Below, piece by piece: positions 50,289 to 62,460 of a stretch of 64,000 nt of DNA. Position 1 is the first letter of the stretch; each line of letters starts with the position of its first letter. Both the position numbers and the translations under genes were made by a program. Source of the DNA: Paratinospora sagittata (Eukaryota > Streptophyta > Magnoliopsida > Ranunculales > Menispermaceae); assembly GCA_035771175.1 (NCBI GenBank), contig CM069600.1, positions 3,451,210 through 3,515,209 of the forward strand, written 5' to 3'. The notes under the pieces are model-generated. The model was given only the letters and a program-made list of their open reading frames with translations. It searched no databases and had not been told where the DNA came from.

Positions 50289-50328
50289 TGACAAAAAGGC
50301 CTTATGTATACATAAGGCCTTTTTGTCA
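50289..50328. repeat. 40-bp perfect palindrome
   Basis: TGACAAAAAGGCCTTATGTA followed immediately by its exact reverse complement, no loop. It lies at the junction between 'cagggcg' and 'ggacttcg' in the 423-bp unit. Confidence 0.95.
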
Positions 50329-50711
50329 GGACTTCGTATACATAATATTGTCTCCACTGTAGCGTACTATAGTGTCCTTTGTCCCCCTGCACACCGCCGC
50401 GCACAGGGAGGGCCTCCCCCGGTTCGAATCCAGGACCTCCCCCTCAGGGAGTCCTCCGTCGCAACCGAGTGGCCACTGAACCAACCGCTCAGTGGTTACT
50501 CAGAATGGGAAATCAGACTCTTTAAGGGAGGTCTCGAGTTCGATCTTGGGGGAGACCCTGCACTATTCAGGAATAGTGGCAGACAAATAATCGTTTCGAT
50601 GTAGACCAGCTGCGGTTGGGTTGCTACATGGCGATATGACAATATTGTGAGATACGGGGCTGGCGTTCTCCACTGCGGTGGTGCGCCCGCGTTCTGGCTG
50701 CGGTCAGGGCG

Positions 50712-50751
50712 TGACAAAAAGGCCTTATGTATACATAAGGCATTTTTGTCA
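50712..50751. repeat. Second palindrome copy, one mismatch
   Basis: The equivalent of 50289-50328 in the next 423-bp unit. One base differs (ggcat instead of ggcct in the right arm). Confidence 0.93.
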
Positions 50752-51155
50752 GGACTTCGTATACATAATATTGTCTCCACTGTAGCGCACTACAGTGTCA
50801 TTTGTCCCCCTGCACACCGCCGCGCACAGGGAGGGCCTCGCCCGGTTCGAACCCAGGACCTCCCCCTCAGGGAGTCCTCCGTCGCAACCGAGTGGCCACT
50901 GAACCAACCGCTCAGTGGTTACTCAGAATGCGAAATCAGACTCCTTAAGGGAGGTCTCGAGTTCGATCTTGGGGGAGGCCCTGCACTATTCATGAATAAT
51001 GGCAGACAAATAATCGTTTCGATGTAGACCAGCTGCGGTTGGGTTGCTACATGGCGATATGACAATATTATGGATCCATAATGGCTAGGCGTTCGCCCCG
51101 AGGGGGTGCGCCCACACCTGGGTAGGGGGCACGATGTGCAACCCAGGGTGTGACA

Positions 51156-52225
51156 GTGGATGTGTGTTACGAAGAACACATGGATTACCCTGTGCACATG
51201 AGAACTTTGAATGCAACCAAGGACATCGGCCTATCCCTCTTTCTTCCGTGGATGCCCATTGGAAGAAACTTGACACGATTGTCCCTGTTAAGGAGTCGAA
51301 GCAAGAATTGCACAACACGGTTGAGTTTGAAGCGTTTTTGAAACATTATGATGGTAGCGATGCACCAACGAAGTCAAGAATGCTGAAAAAATTGAGGGAG
51401 ATATATAATCCATCATGTACATTGATGTCTGATCCTACAGTGAAAAGAAATAACAGGAGAAGACCAAAGTTAAAGATTGATAGATCAACGAAGAGGGATC
51501 CATCATTTTTTGAGCATCTGTTATCACAGAAAGATAGTTGTTCCCCTGCTCATTCCTCTGTTCCTTCCCTGAATACTGTCAAACGATCTGGAAAAGTTCA
51601 CAGGACAAGGAATTTGGGCCTTGAAAAATATATTAATTATTTTCCTAAAGATTTGAAGTCTTACATTCAGCAAGTCAAAGACGTATCAGCTGATGGGCAT
51701 TGTCGTTATCGAGCTGTTGTTCTTTTTATGGGTTTCGGGGAGGATGATTGGAAAAGGGTTAGACGAGATCTCTTGGAAGAACTTCAGAATTTCAAAGATC
51801 ACTACACAGTAGTGTTCCAATACAGTGGTAGAGTAGATGAAATGATTAAGGTTTTGGAGTGTTTTGATGTACCAGTAACGTCATATGTATGTATGACGAT
51901 GCCTGAAATGGGTCACGTGATTGTCGGTAAGTACAATGTTGTCTTCGTTCTCATATTGAATCAACAGTGCCTGACGTTTCTTCTACTGAGGAGTGCACTT
52001 GTTTCGACATCAGAGAGACTGTTATTTGTTATGGGTTTTGTGAGTGAATGTCATTTTGTGCAGATTATTTTGAGTCCAACTAGTCCTCTACCGCCTATTG
52101 CAGCCAATTGGGAAAAGTTTCATATCTCGTGTGCTATGAGTTGGGACACACCATACTTAGACCGTATTCTACGTTTTACCGAAACCGTTCCTAATGTAGC
52201 AACTGTAGAAACAATTTTTGATTAA
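51156..52225 (+). pseudogene. MULE gene 3' part: SWIM finger and OTU protease domain, open frame
   Basis: An uninterrupted frame (from a Met at 51134 inside the inserted element) encodes the rest of the SWIM finger (C-V-L-R-R-T-H-G-L-P-C-A-H), a linker with R-R-P-K and T-K-R-D-P-S, and an OTU-like cysteine protease domain. The OTU part shows A-D-G-H-C-R-Y-R-A-V with the catalytic Cys, the M-P-E-M-G-H block and E-C-H-F-V with a candidate catalytic His near residue 309. OTU proteases remove ubiquitin. No stop interrupts about 1.07 kb, in contrast to the five stops upstream, but expression is doubtful. Confidence 0.8.
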
Positions 52226-52394
52226 AAATTAAATTCTTCATTGTCAAAAAAAAAAATTGTATCTGATCTATTTTGATGTCAAAAAAGAGTTTGTACATGA
52301 CATTCATACAAATTAATACTCAATGACATTGTTTTTCTGAATTCCATTACATGCATTCATAATGAAAAAAAAAAAAAAAACAGCATCCATTTTA

Positions 52395-54530
52395 TGTTAT
52401 GTTTGTCTTCTTCGAACAATTCTTGATTGAGTTCCCGAGGGCTCTCCAAGTTCAAAATGCGCAATTGGCGTGGGAGGCTTGATCTTCGCGTGCATCACTG
52501 ATGCTAGCACTAGATAGAGCCACAATAACGTCATCGATCGTCGTGTACGCATCATCAAGAGTTTGTTCTTCCCCCTCCTTGCTTTTAATGCCATCAACAT
52601 TTCCAACACTCGTTTGATGCATTCCTAAGAAAATCAAAGAATCGATTAATACCAAATATATGTCATTCATAGACATTTATAATTGCTATGAAATTTGGTT
52701 TATTACCTGCGCTTCATCAATGTTAGTGTGTCGGCCCGGTGGTACTTGAGTACCTCGAAATTCAGGATTTTGGACTATTACGTGTGAAATTAAGTGGAAC
52801 CAATCCAGATATCCTTCTATTGTGTCCCATAGATTACATAGCGTATGCCCATGTAGATGGTTCGGTAGCAAATGGTACTCCCAATTTTCTCACATTTGAT
52901 CAATGGAAGTGTAATAAACCACGTAGTTACGCACCTTAGCACCTCTCTCTACTCGAGTTGGGCGCATAAGATTACGTGGGATCGATTGTACATATCCAAG
53001 TTGACGAAGAAAACGATCTAGGTGATATAGCTCAACCACTTCAAAACACTTAAGACATGATGTGTTGAATGCAACTTTATGTAAAGGACATAGGTCTCTA
53101 CAATCTGTATAAGGGTTCCATATAACTTAAACAAAATAATGGAGAACGATTTCAAATATAAGTTAAAATTTGTATAAGCACGACATTTAATTTAAATGAT
53201 TAACATTTACCTGATTCGATTGAAGATCATCAATCATCTCACGCAATGTTTCAAAATTTTCTTAGCCTAGTCTCATTTCTTTTCTAGGCTTTCACTTTCG
53301 AGCTTGTGGGTAATTGTTTGTATAAGCACGATTAACGTGCGGTTGAACCAAAGGTATGTGCTCGTACAACCACGCTTAACAAATATAATTTTTTTTTTAT
53401 TAGGCATAAATGAAAATGAAAGCGTTCGAACACCAAATATGTTTTTCATAATTTACATGAAAGAAAATAAATAGGATAAGGTAGTTTTACCTCTAATATA
53501 CCTGTGTATCCTGCAATCTGTTGTACGTCATATCTTGTCGCACAACCTAATTGGCGACATACGAAAGCCAGACACGCAGAACCCCATGCATATGTGCTAA
53601 TCGTTTCTAGGTTCACCAACAATTTTAAGTAAATTGCCTTCACCCATGAAACGTTCTTGTCAGTGAAAATCGTACAGCCTAATATGAACAACAAATATGC
53701 TCTTGTTGTACACTTAGCTGAAGGATATGGTTCATTTTCTTTAAGTTTCGACCCAAATCTTTGTTTTAACCAATTAAATCGCACTGACTGTCCTCTATGC
53801 ATGGTGATCTCATAAGTTGCATGTTGAATTGACACCCCTAATGCTTCATGGAGTAGTAAGACTGCCACTGCATTGTCTATTACTTCGCAATTTGCTGCCT
53901 TACCCAAAGTTGGTATGTGAAGTAAAACCCTGACATCATCGAGAGTGATGCTCATTTCACTGAAAGGTAGGTGAAATATATTTGTCTCTGGGTGCCACCT
54001 TTCCACGACAGAAGAAATTAAAACTTTGTTGACATTCTCGTATGTGCATTTTTGCAAAGGAAAAAGCCCAGACTCTTTAATAATTTTCAAAACCCTTTGC
54101 TTCTCAGGGTGTTGAACGAGATCCCAAGTCACCAATTTTGTACCATGATTGATGCATTTCAGAAGTTTGCTTTTTTGCAGGAGTAAACAAAATATCAAAA
54201 TCGATTAAATAAATTTATTTAGACGTAATCATAAAAATTTAGTAAAAAATCATTATATACCTTGTTCTACCATATGAAATATGCTACGTGTGTTTTAAAA
54301 TGTGTGAGTATTGATGGATCAGTAGGTTCACTAGGGCAAAGACCAGTCAGTACTTGTGAATCGGAAACCTCCGGTTCCTCGGCCTCTTCTTCTTCATCTT
54401 CATTTATAATTTGTGGTTGTAATTGCTTTTGTTGGCGACGTCTTCTCCTAGCCGAGACTGTCGACCAATCTCTTTGGGAGCTTTGCCCCTCAGTAGTAGT
54501 TACACTGGGTCTTCTTTGTCTTGGCGGCAT
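52395..54530 (-). pseudogene. Plant mobile domain (PMD, MAIN/MAIL1-like) gene
   Basis: Opposite to the MULE transposase. Exon 1 starts at 54530 (M-P-P-R-Q-R-R, basic then acidic tail). The main exon at about 54169-53491 has K-C-I-N-H-G-T-K, E-R-W-H-P-E-T-N-I-F-H-L-P, M-S-I-T-L-D-D-V-R-V-L-L and G-S-A-C-L-A-F, the PMD core. Later exons (about 53370-53214, 53120-52930, 52871-52690, 52625-52400) read W-L-Y-E-H-I-P and L-W-D-T-I-E-G-Y-L-D-W-F, the usual C-terminal block. Stops at 54267 (unless spliced), 53292 and 53262 break it. PMD proteins occur both as silencing/genome-stability factors and inside MULEs; context here says the latter. Confidence 0.78.
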
Positions 54531-54738
54531 ATATAAATAAGAAATAATTAAAAAAATCATGTTATGACCATAGGTTAGTGTAAATAAAAAACAAAAACAA
54601 ATTTTGTCCATCCTAGAGGGGACGAACATAGGCATTCTGTCAGTCCCCCTTCGGACGGACGAACCATTTTTTTTTTAATTTGTCCGTCTGTGGTTGGACG
54701 AACAGAGGGTTTCTGTCCTACCAAACATGGACGGACAA

Positions 54739-56984
54739 TGTAACACCCCGTAAATTTAATTAAATATATACGTTGAAGTACGCGTATATCGAGATGTATA
54801 ATACACGTATTATATACATATGAGCTAAATATACGCGTGATAATACATGTATTTGATACGTATGAGCTAAATATATGCGTGTATGAAATACATGCTATAA
54901 TTAAGGAATGTCAGCAAATAAATAAAATTATTAAATAAAGAATATAAGTTTTATTAGTTGAATGGGTTGATTAATTAGATATGTGGATTGAGTTGAATTA
55001 AATTGATTAATTTATGAGGTTGGTTAATTAAAAATGTGGATTGGAGTATGATTGAATGAATGAAAGTGAAATATTAAGATCGGGAGTTGGTTAACTATTG
55101 AGATAAAGGTGCATGGAATCATTTGTATATATAAATATAAATAATAATAAAATATATAAAATCTTTATATCCAGTTGTTTCCAACGTGTGACAACTAGAA
55201 TAAAAAAATAAAAATAAAATAGAAATAAAAAAAAAAGAATAGAAAAGAAAGAAGTTACCGACAGAAAGAAAACAAAAAAAAATATGAAGAGAAGAGGAAC
55301 GAACGAACAGAGAAAGGGAAAGAGAAGAACAAAAGGGAGAACGCGTGATTCGCGCGAAATCCGAACCCGCGGTAAGTGATTTTCACTCACTTTCTTCGTA
55401 AAATTGATATCTAAGCTAGATGTAAACTTTCTAGAGGAGTAATTTTGACTGTGGGAGCCGTTTTACGGCGTTTTCAAAAATTGGGGTTTTGACCCAACGT
55501 GAATGAAAAATCCGCTAGGAAGGTAGAAAAACACTCCCTGGACTGTCGGCACTCCGAATCTGTGGTTAGATTCTATTTCATGCGTTTTGGTGACCGTTTG
55601 ACAATTTTAATACAATTTACATCTTTCGGATGAATAGTGATGAATAGTGAATAGTGAATAGTGAAGATAAATGGTGCTTCTCATGATAAGCTCTAGTTCA
55701 TTTCAGTTGAGAGCTTAAGTACATGGCTAAACGCTCTTGAGGAAGCAATAACGTTTATGGTGCTCGATTTTAGAGGATATATTGGATTAGAAACCCGTGT
55801 AACCACTGTGAGTATAGTTTTCTTGATTTGGTTCTTGTATGACATTGTACGCATATAAAATATTTAATTGTATGCATGTTATATTTATATATAATGCATT
55901 GAGTTTTATGGATCATGCAAACTGATTTTAGCAATTGGAGTTTGTAATGATGAGGTTTTGCGAGTCCTCATTGTCAGTAGGTCTGTCCTAACAAGAGTTG
56001 GGATCCTTGAAATGATTGTTCATTGGGTAATGAGAGGTTGTGGCTACCTTGTAACGGCCATACAAGGGTTAGACCCGCTCTCTTGCCTTGCGGAAGAGGG
56101 AGATTGTGCATTGTGTTATTGAAAATCATGAAATTTATGTTGTTGACATGTACAATATATTCGTTGAATGATGCATGTGTTGAATAAGTGTTTGAAATGA
56201 TTTTAAATGTCATATTTCTCTAAATGTATATAATTGTCATCTCAATATATCCACTGAGCTGTTGTTTGCTCACCCCATTTCCTCCAATATTTCAGGTATT
56301 GAGTCGAAGGTAAAAGGAAAATCCGTGAGTGATAATCACGTGAGCCTTCGTCTGATATGTGTGTGTATGCTTGGAGGAAATAACTTATATTTTTGTTACT
56401 TTACTTATCACACATTATATATATATATATATGAATCACCTAGATGGGTTATGTGGTAAGATTATATAATGTTTGGGATGATGGAATGAGATGATCATAG
56501 ATATTTATCAGGTGAGAATTTAATTTGTGGAATGAATGGAATAAATGTGAGTGGAATGATCATCTATATATATTTGATTTGATTTGATGTGTGGTATATT
56601 AAAAAAAAAATTATGTACATTTTTGGGAGTTTTGTGAGAGTACGTGAAGGCTGACAGTGTATTATATACTGTATATGGGTATGTACAGTGTATGGTACAC
56701 TGTGCCGGTCATGACGTCAGCCTACGTCAGGGGAGTCGTGACAATATGTGGCTCAGTGGCTACTCAAGTTGCGAAATCTAACCTTATGAGGAAGAGGTTG
56801 CGAGTTCGAACTTGGGGGAGGCCCTTTACTATTCATGAGTGAATAGTATAAACAAATGATCTCGGGGGTACTAGACGCTGTGGCGGGCTGTGTACTGAGA
56901 TGTGACAATATTATGGATCCATAATGGCTGGCTGGCGCCCCGGAGGGGGTGCGCCCGCGTCCTGGCTGTGGTCAAAGCGTGACA
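54739..56984 (+). mobile_element. TGTAACACCCCG...GTGACA element 1 (2246 bp)
   Basis: Flanked by the 5-bp duplication gacaa (54734-54738 and 56985-56989) in the GGAC repeats of the MULE. It begins TGTAACACCCCGTAAATTTA and ends AAGCGTGACA. It is non-coding, with AT-rich cgtatat repeats near the start, a GA-rich zone ending 'ttcgcgcgaaatccg' and a gtaagt donor at 55372, and a tRNA-like head 'gtggctcagtggctac...gttgcgagttcgaac' at 56750-56800. Its middle and ends match the element at 58899-61841 in the opposite direction. Confidence 0.8.
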
Positions 56985-57099
56985 GACAAAGTCGAGTCTA
57001 TCCAACCCTGGTCGACCGGACAGCTTGTTGCGAGCCATGAAATAGGGTTTCCAAAAAACCCTTTCTCATCACATTTCAACGAATTTTTTTCATGATTTA

Positions 57100-57540
57100 G
57101 GTCCTAAATCCAGGTATAAATGAACAAATAACACTAAATAAGATAACAAATTCAACTTATAACTTGAAAAATTAAAGATTACTCACTGATTTATATTTGA
57201 GATTTTCTTCACAAAATCATTCGATTTTACCGCTAGATCTTCTCCTTTTCTTGTAAAAAAGTCTTAAAACGTTGATTTAACTCCTTTAATGGTTGAAATC
57301 AAGCAAGAAATGAAGATTGAGAGAGGAGGAAAATGAGTCGTTGGGGAGGAAATGGAAGAGAGGCGTTGGAGAGTGGAGAGAGGGCGGGAAGGGTATTTTG
57401 GGAATTAGGGTGGATAGAGAGATGAAATTTAGTTGTTTTTGAATTTTTAGCTGGGTGAAATGAATAAGAGGGTGGATTGCAGGTGGTTTTAGTAGCTTCC
57501 TAAAAAACAACCCATTTTTATTAAAAAGCCCATTTACATT
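57100..57540. other. MULE outer flank, no gene
   Basis: GA-rich and AT-rich sequence with no credible gene. Near 57500 'cctaaaaaacaacccatttt' and 'aaaaagcccattt' form a loose inverted match to 47428-47465, a possible MULE end. Confidence 0.35.
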
Positions 57541-58898
57541 AAAAACTAAAAAACATAAAAAATATTAGGCTTTGAATTAGCCAACTTTCCCATTACTCAC
57601 ATTATTATATTATTGTACAGAAACAAAATATTTAATTTGTATTAAAAATACAACCTTCTATAAAATTATTTGCATTTTGTAACATTAGAAAAAATTAAAT
57701 TCCAAACCTTAAAATTTGGCAAAATATTACAATACATTACAATAAAAAATAATCACAATCCATTGAAAATTTTAATTCCAACCTATAATTTTTATAAATA
57801 TCAATATATAAAACAAGAATCATATAAAACAACCCTTTTTAATAAGAACTAACTTGATTCAATTTTTATCAAAAATCATATAAATTTTAACAGATTCCTG
57901 TATAAAACCCTACAATAAAAAAACCTGCAATGAGAATTATATAATCAATTATAATCACAATCATATAAAATTTAATGGATTCATGTATAGACCCGTATAA
58001 TAATAAATAATAATAAACTTGCAATGAGAATTGTATAAACTTCTAATGAATCATAGAATCATATAATTTTCATATAAACTTCAATGAGACTCATATAATC
58101 AATTGTATTCACAAGTCGCAACCATATAATATCAATGGATTCATATATAGAACCCTATAATCAAAATAAAAGCTGCGATGAGAATCATATCATATAAACT
58201 TCTAATGGAAACATTAAACAAACTAAATTACTGATAATACAAATATAAAATTGAAAGTTGATAGTTTATCACTTCACATAAACAAAGTATTTTTTCAATT
58301 CCTTGTAATTCATAGTATCTAAAACTACATGTTCTATGCAAATTTAGAACCAAATGTTCCATAAAAATATCCCCTCTCCTCCAAGTAAAAGCTACAAAAG
58401 AAACAAAATTACAACTATGATATAAGTGACATATAAACAAATATAAAACATTGAATCAAAAGTAAATTACTTGCACTAATAATCTCATTCAAAACAAGGG
58501 TTATAAACTATTGAAAACACAATATCAACTAACCCAGTAATTAAAAGTTGCAAAAACATAAAAATTTGAGAAAAAGATAGAAGAATAAATATTTTCATGA
58601 AATCCACGCAATCGAAAAGTAAATAATTAAGCAATTATAAAAACAAACAAATGATTAAACTAAACAACTAAGCAATTAAAAATAATATATCAATTATTCA
58701 ATTAAAAAAATATAAAACAATATGAAAATAAAACAACCTAGTTTAAAATTAAATCAATCATTCAAAACACAAATAATCCAAAAATAACCTGCAAAATCCA
58801 CAAAAATAAAGTAGAAAGGAATACAAATTACAAAGATTAGAAAAAAAAAATGCCTACTGCATGCTACGGCTGTGCACGGGGAAGACCGAGACGAAAGG
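57540..58898. repeat. AT-rich stretch with degenerate repeats
   Basis: From about 57850 to 58210 a loose motif 'atcatataaacttcaatgag...' with 'gattcatgtatagaaccctat' recurs about four times (near 57895, 57970, 58060 and 58135). The rest is AT-rich with no gene. Confidence 0.5.
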
Positions 58899-61841
58899 TG
58901 TCACACCCCATACCGGCGGTGTGATGAGCACCTCATACCGAGCATACTCCAGTCATTATATACCACATAATATTGTCACATCCCAGTACACAACACACCG
59001 CAGCGCCTAGTACCCCCAGGATCATTTGTCCATACTATTCACTCATGAATAGTGCAGGGCCTCCCCCAGATTCGAACTCACAACCTCCTTATAAGGTTTG
59101 ATTTTGCAATCTTAGTAGCCACTGAACCTAAATCTCTGATACCAATATTGTTACGACGCCCCTGACGTAGGCTGACGTCATGACCTGCACAGTGTACTAT
59201 ACACCGTATATTCTATATACAGTATAAATACACTGTCAGCCTCAACCGACATTCACAATAATTCCCAAAATTTTCATAAATTTTGACAATATCTCCACAT
59301 AAAATGGACAATTCACTTCTTTTTTTTGATATACCACAAATCAAATTAAATCAAATATATATATAGATAATTATTCCATTCATTCCACACATCTAGCCAT
59401 TCTCATTTCATTTTATCGTCACAAGCATTGTATAACCCAAATTATCAAATCAAAATCTATGTTTCCTTAACACTCATCTATGTGATAATATAGATATAGT
59501 ATGTGATAATTATACTTGTCAAAAAAAAAAAAAATAACTCATATCCTCCGATGCATACATACACATACTAGACGAAGGCTCACGTGATTATCACTCACGG
59601 ATTTTTCCTTTTCCCTTCGACTCAATACCTGAAATATTGGAGGAAATGGAGTGAGCAATCAACAACTCAGTGAATATAGTTCTTGATATGACAATTAAAT
59701 GCATTTAGGAAAATATGACATTTAAAATCATTTCAAACAAGTAATAAACACATGCATCATTCAACGAATATATCATACATATCAACAACATAAATTTCAT
59801 GAGTTCTCAAGAAAACAATGCATTCTTTTTTCCACAAAATCCACAATCTTCCTCCTTCAAGGCAAGAGAGCGGGTCTAACCCTTGTATGATCGTTACAAG
59901 GTAGCCACAACCTCTCATTACCCAATTCACAGTCATTTCAAAGATCTTCAATCCTTGTTAGGACAGGCCTACTGACAATGAGATTACGCATAACACTCAT
60001 CTGGGTCTAATTTCTAACGAAATGACAACATATGCGATCTGCGTTCGCACGTCTCGCATACTCCAAATGCCAAAATCATTTTGAATGATCAATAAAATAC
60101 AATGCATGTACGTATATAACATGTTTACAATTAAACATTTCATATAAATAAAATGTCATACAAGAACCAAAATCAAGAAAATATACTCACAGTACAAGAA
60201 TTTTCAACTTAAATACCATCACCGTCGCTTTCGAGTCCAGCTACAATTTAAATCCATAAATCCAACTAACTTAACCTGTCACAATCACTCCATAATTCAA
60301 TTTCATTTATTCATATCTATTTACATATTTAATTTCTCAACTCACTTTAAATCACCCATAATATAGATTAACCTTAAAAATATTATACACATTCTGTGAA
60401 TTTAGATTCCAACTCCATTTAGGACTCATAAACAGTTGAAAAAACTACTATCTCGTTTCTTTGGTCAATCTAGATATTTCTACAAGAAAGAACGGTGAAA
60501 ATAGAGTTCCAATTCATATTTTCACTAATTCTCAGTTTATTTTTCTAATGGAACATATATCAATTTTATTAAAAATCTAGAACATTCCTAAAATTATTCT
60601 GTCTACATCGACATGTGTAAAATCAGTCATTCTATCATTCTACTACCTTCAATAGGTATTTTATTGAGGTTTTACACGTTCGCGAAGGGCATCCCAAGTT
60701 AATTTAACTCACAAAAATCATATATTTAGTTACTAAAAATATCAAATCATATCCAAAAATCACAATCTTAGCATCGAAACGTCCGGAATTCAATTCTCTA
60801 CGATTCTATGATCTCAAACCGGAGTTTCATTGGATTTCAATTTCATTTTATTCACTAAAAATAATTACAGTACTGTTCATATCACTGTTTATTGGAAACA
60901 TATAAATTTTTACTAAAATTGTCAAACAGTCTCCAAAAATCATGAACTTAGCATCGATGGACTCGCAATAGTGCATTCTACCATTTTGTAGCCTTCAACT
61001 GGAGTTTCATTGGGTTTTAAATGATTCAAAAGGTTTTCAATCTAAACTCTAACTTCCAACAAACTTACAACGGCTATAAAAATTCCAAATGAACACATAA
61101 ATTCAATCTAACCATATATTTAACGTTCCTACATCCTATGAAGTGTTTTGCAACCTTTCTAGTAGATTTTCATTCATGTTAGGTCAAAATCTCAATTTTT
61201 GAAAACGTCGTAAAACGGATCTAGCTTAGATATCAAGTTTACGAAGAAATAGAGTGAAAATCACTTACAGCGAGTCCCGATTTCGCGCGAATCCCGCGTT
61301 TCTTCCTTCCGTTCTTCTTCTCCTTCTCGCGTTCTTCGTTCTTTATACAACTTCTCTTTCTCTTTTTTTTATATATTTTTTTTTCTTCCTCCAACGTGGT
61401 GTGAAAGAAAGTAAAGAGAGTGATTTCTTTTTATTTTTATTTGTTTTACACGTTGGAGAGTGACAGGTTAAAATGAGATGATAAGCGTATATATCAAATG
61501 ATCTCATGCACCTCATCTCACTTACTAAAACAACTTCTCAATCTTAATATTTAACTGTCATTCATTAACTCATACTATTCATTAAGTCATTAAATCATAC
61601 TTCAATCCACATATTTCATTAACCAACCCCATAAATTAATTAATTTAATTCAACTTTATTTTTTTAAATTGTAAGCACTCATATAAGATGATCCCATATG
61701 TATCATCTTCATTTCATAATTTTATTTATTTACTAATCATATACGCGTATATTTGGCTTTACGTATAAAATACATATATTATACATCTCAATATACGCGT
61801 AATTCAACGTATGTATTTAATTAAAACTACGGGGTGTTACA
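58899..61841 (-). mobile_element. TGTAACACCCCG...GTGACA element 2 (2943 bp)
   Basis: Flanked by the 5-bp duplication aaagg (58894-58898 and 61842-61846). On the minus strand it starts TGTAACACCCCGTAGTTTTA, shares the cgtatat, 'cgcgcgaaatc' + gtaagt and tRNA-like blocks with element 1, and ends GGGGTGTGACA. Near 59143-59157 (minus) 'ttggtatcagag', a tRNA-Met primer-site match, follows a 'cgtaaca' end, hinting at an internal LTR boundary and an LTR-retroelement origin with no coding capacity left. Confidence 0.8.
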
Positions 61842-61849
61842 AAAGGATT

Positions 61850-62460
61850 AAAGAAGAAGAAGAAGAACGATTGAGAGAGAGAGGGCGGAGAAGAAGAATG
61901 ATTAAGAGAGAGAGTGAGAGAGTGAAAGAGTGAAGATCTAATTCTTTGATAGTGAAAAGACGACCTTAGTATTTGTAGTTTGAGTGGGCGAATGGCGATG
62001 GCGGCTTGCTTAAAGTCTTGGAAATGGAGATTGGAGAGTATCTTACGTCAGGGTTTTGTCTTTTATTTTTTAGAATGAGAGATGAGAGTTGAGAGAACAA
62101 ACACGGGTGGGTGGGAGTAGGGGTCCAAATCCCAATGCAAGTCAAACTAATTCGGGTTAAAAAAAATAGATTTTTAGAGTTAGGTCTTGTAACTTTGAAA
62201 ATTAGATTTTTGGTCATTTACAAATCATCACCTAAGCTGTCAATCAAATCAAAGATTACACTTTATAATTTTGTCCTTTTTCTATTTGACTATCGGTAAA
62301 TTTCAAAAAAAATGTGTTGATTGGTATGCAAGATGCAATACACACACGCACACACATCAAAAAAGTTCTAATTCATCTCATTAACACTTCTTATCATCCA
62401 CACAACTTCTAATTTTTACGGGAACATGACCTTCATGATTTTCAAAACCATTATACATCA
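61850..62460. other. GA-rich and AT-rich intergenic
   Basis: (gaa)/(ga) tracts at 61855-61930 and AT-rich sequence beyond. No gene recognised. Confidence 0.35.

Larger units (their letters stand above)
49706..51155. mobile_element. 1450-bp TGTCACGCCC...GGGTGTGACA insertion with tandem 423-bp units
   Basis: Flanked by a 5-bp duplication gtgga (49701-49705 and 51156-51160). Removing one copy and the insert restores the SWIM finger frame of the host MULE gene. The interior repeats a unit of about 423 bp (markers 'agtggttactcagaatg' at about 50068, 50491 and 50914) that contains tRNA-like boxes facing both ways ('ggttcgaatcc' at 50420 and 'gagttcgat' at 50112) and a long palindrome. TG...CA ends and the 5-bp duplication fit an LTR-type non-autonomous retroelement. 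Open frames in it repeat with the unit and are not genes. Confidence 0.8.
47760..57100 (+). mobile_element. MULE with FAR1-like transposase/OTU gene and divergent PMD gene, nested insertions
   Basis: A decayed Mutator-like element. Its plus-strand gene encodes a FAR1-type DNA-binding region, MULE transposase, SWIM zinc finger and OTU protease domain; its minus-strand gene is a plant mobile domain protein. Both flanks carry 'ggacngac/gtccgtc' motifs (47815-48075; 54600-54738 and 56985-57035), suggesting subterminal repeats. Exact termini are uncertain: 'aatgggctttttg...gttttttagg' at about 47428 has a loose inverted partner at about 57500. It was later invaded at 49706-51155 and 54739-56984. 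Confidence 0.7.

Noticed and set aside
50224..51027. Two 126-codon frames as a duplicated gene
   Set aside because: They are exact consequences of the 423-bp tandem unit and read through tRNA-like and palindromic DNA; no domain is visible.
47405..57540. Firm MULE termini at about 47428 and 57500
   Set aside because: The inverted match is only partial and no 9-bp duplication flanks it, so termini were left uncertain.
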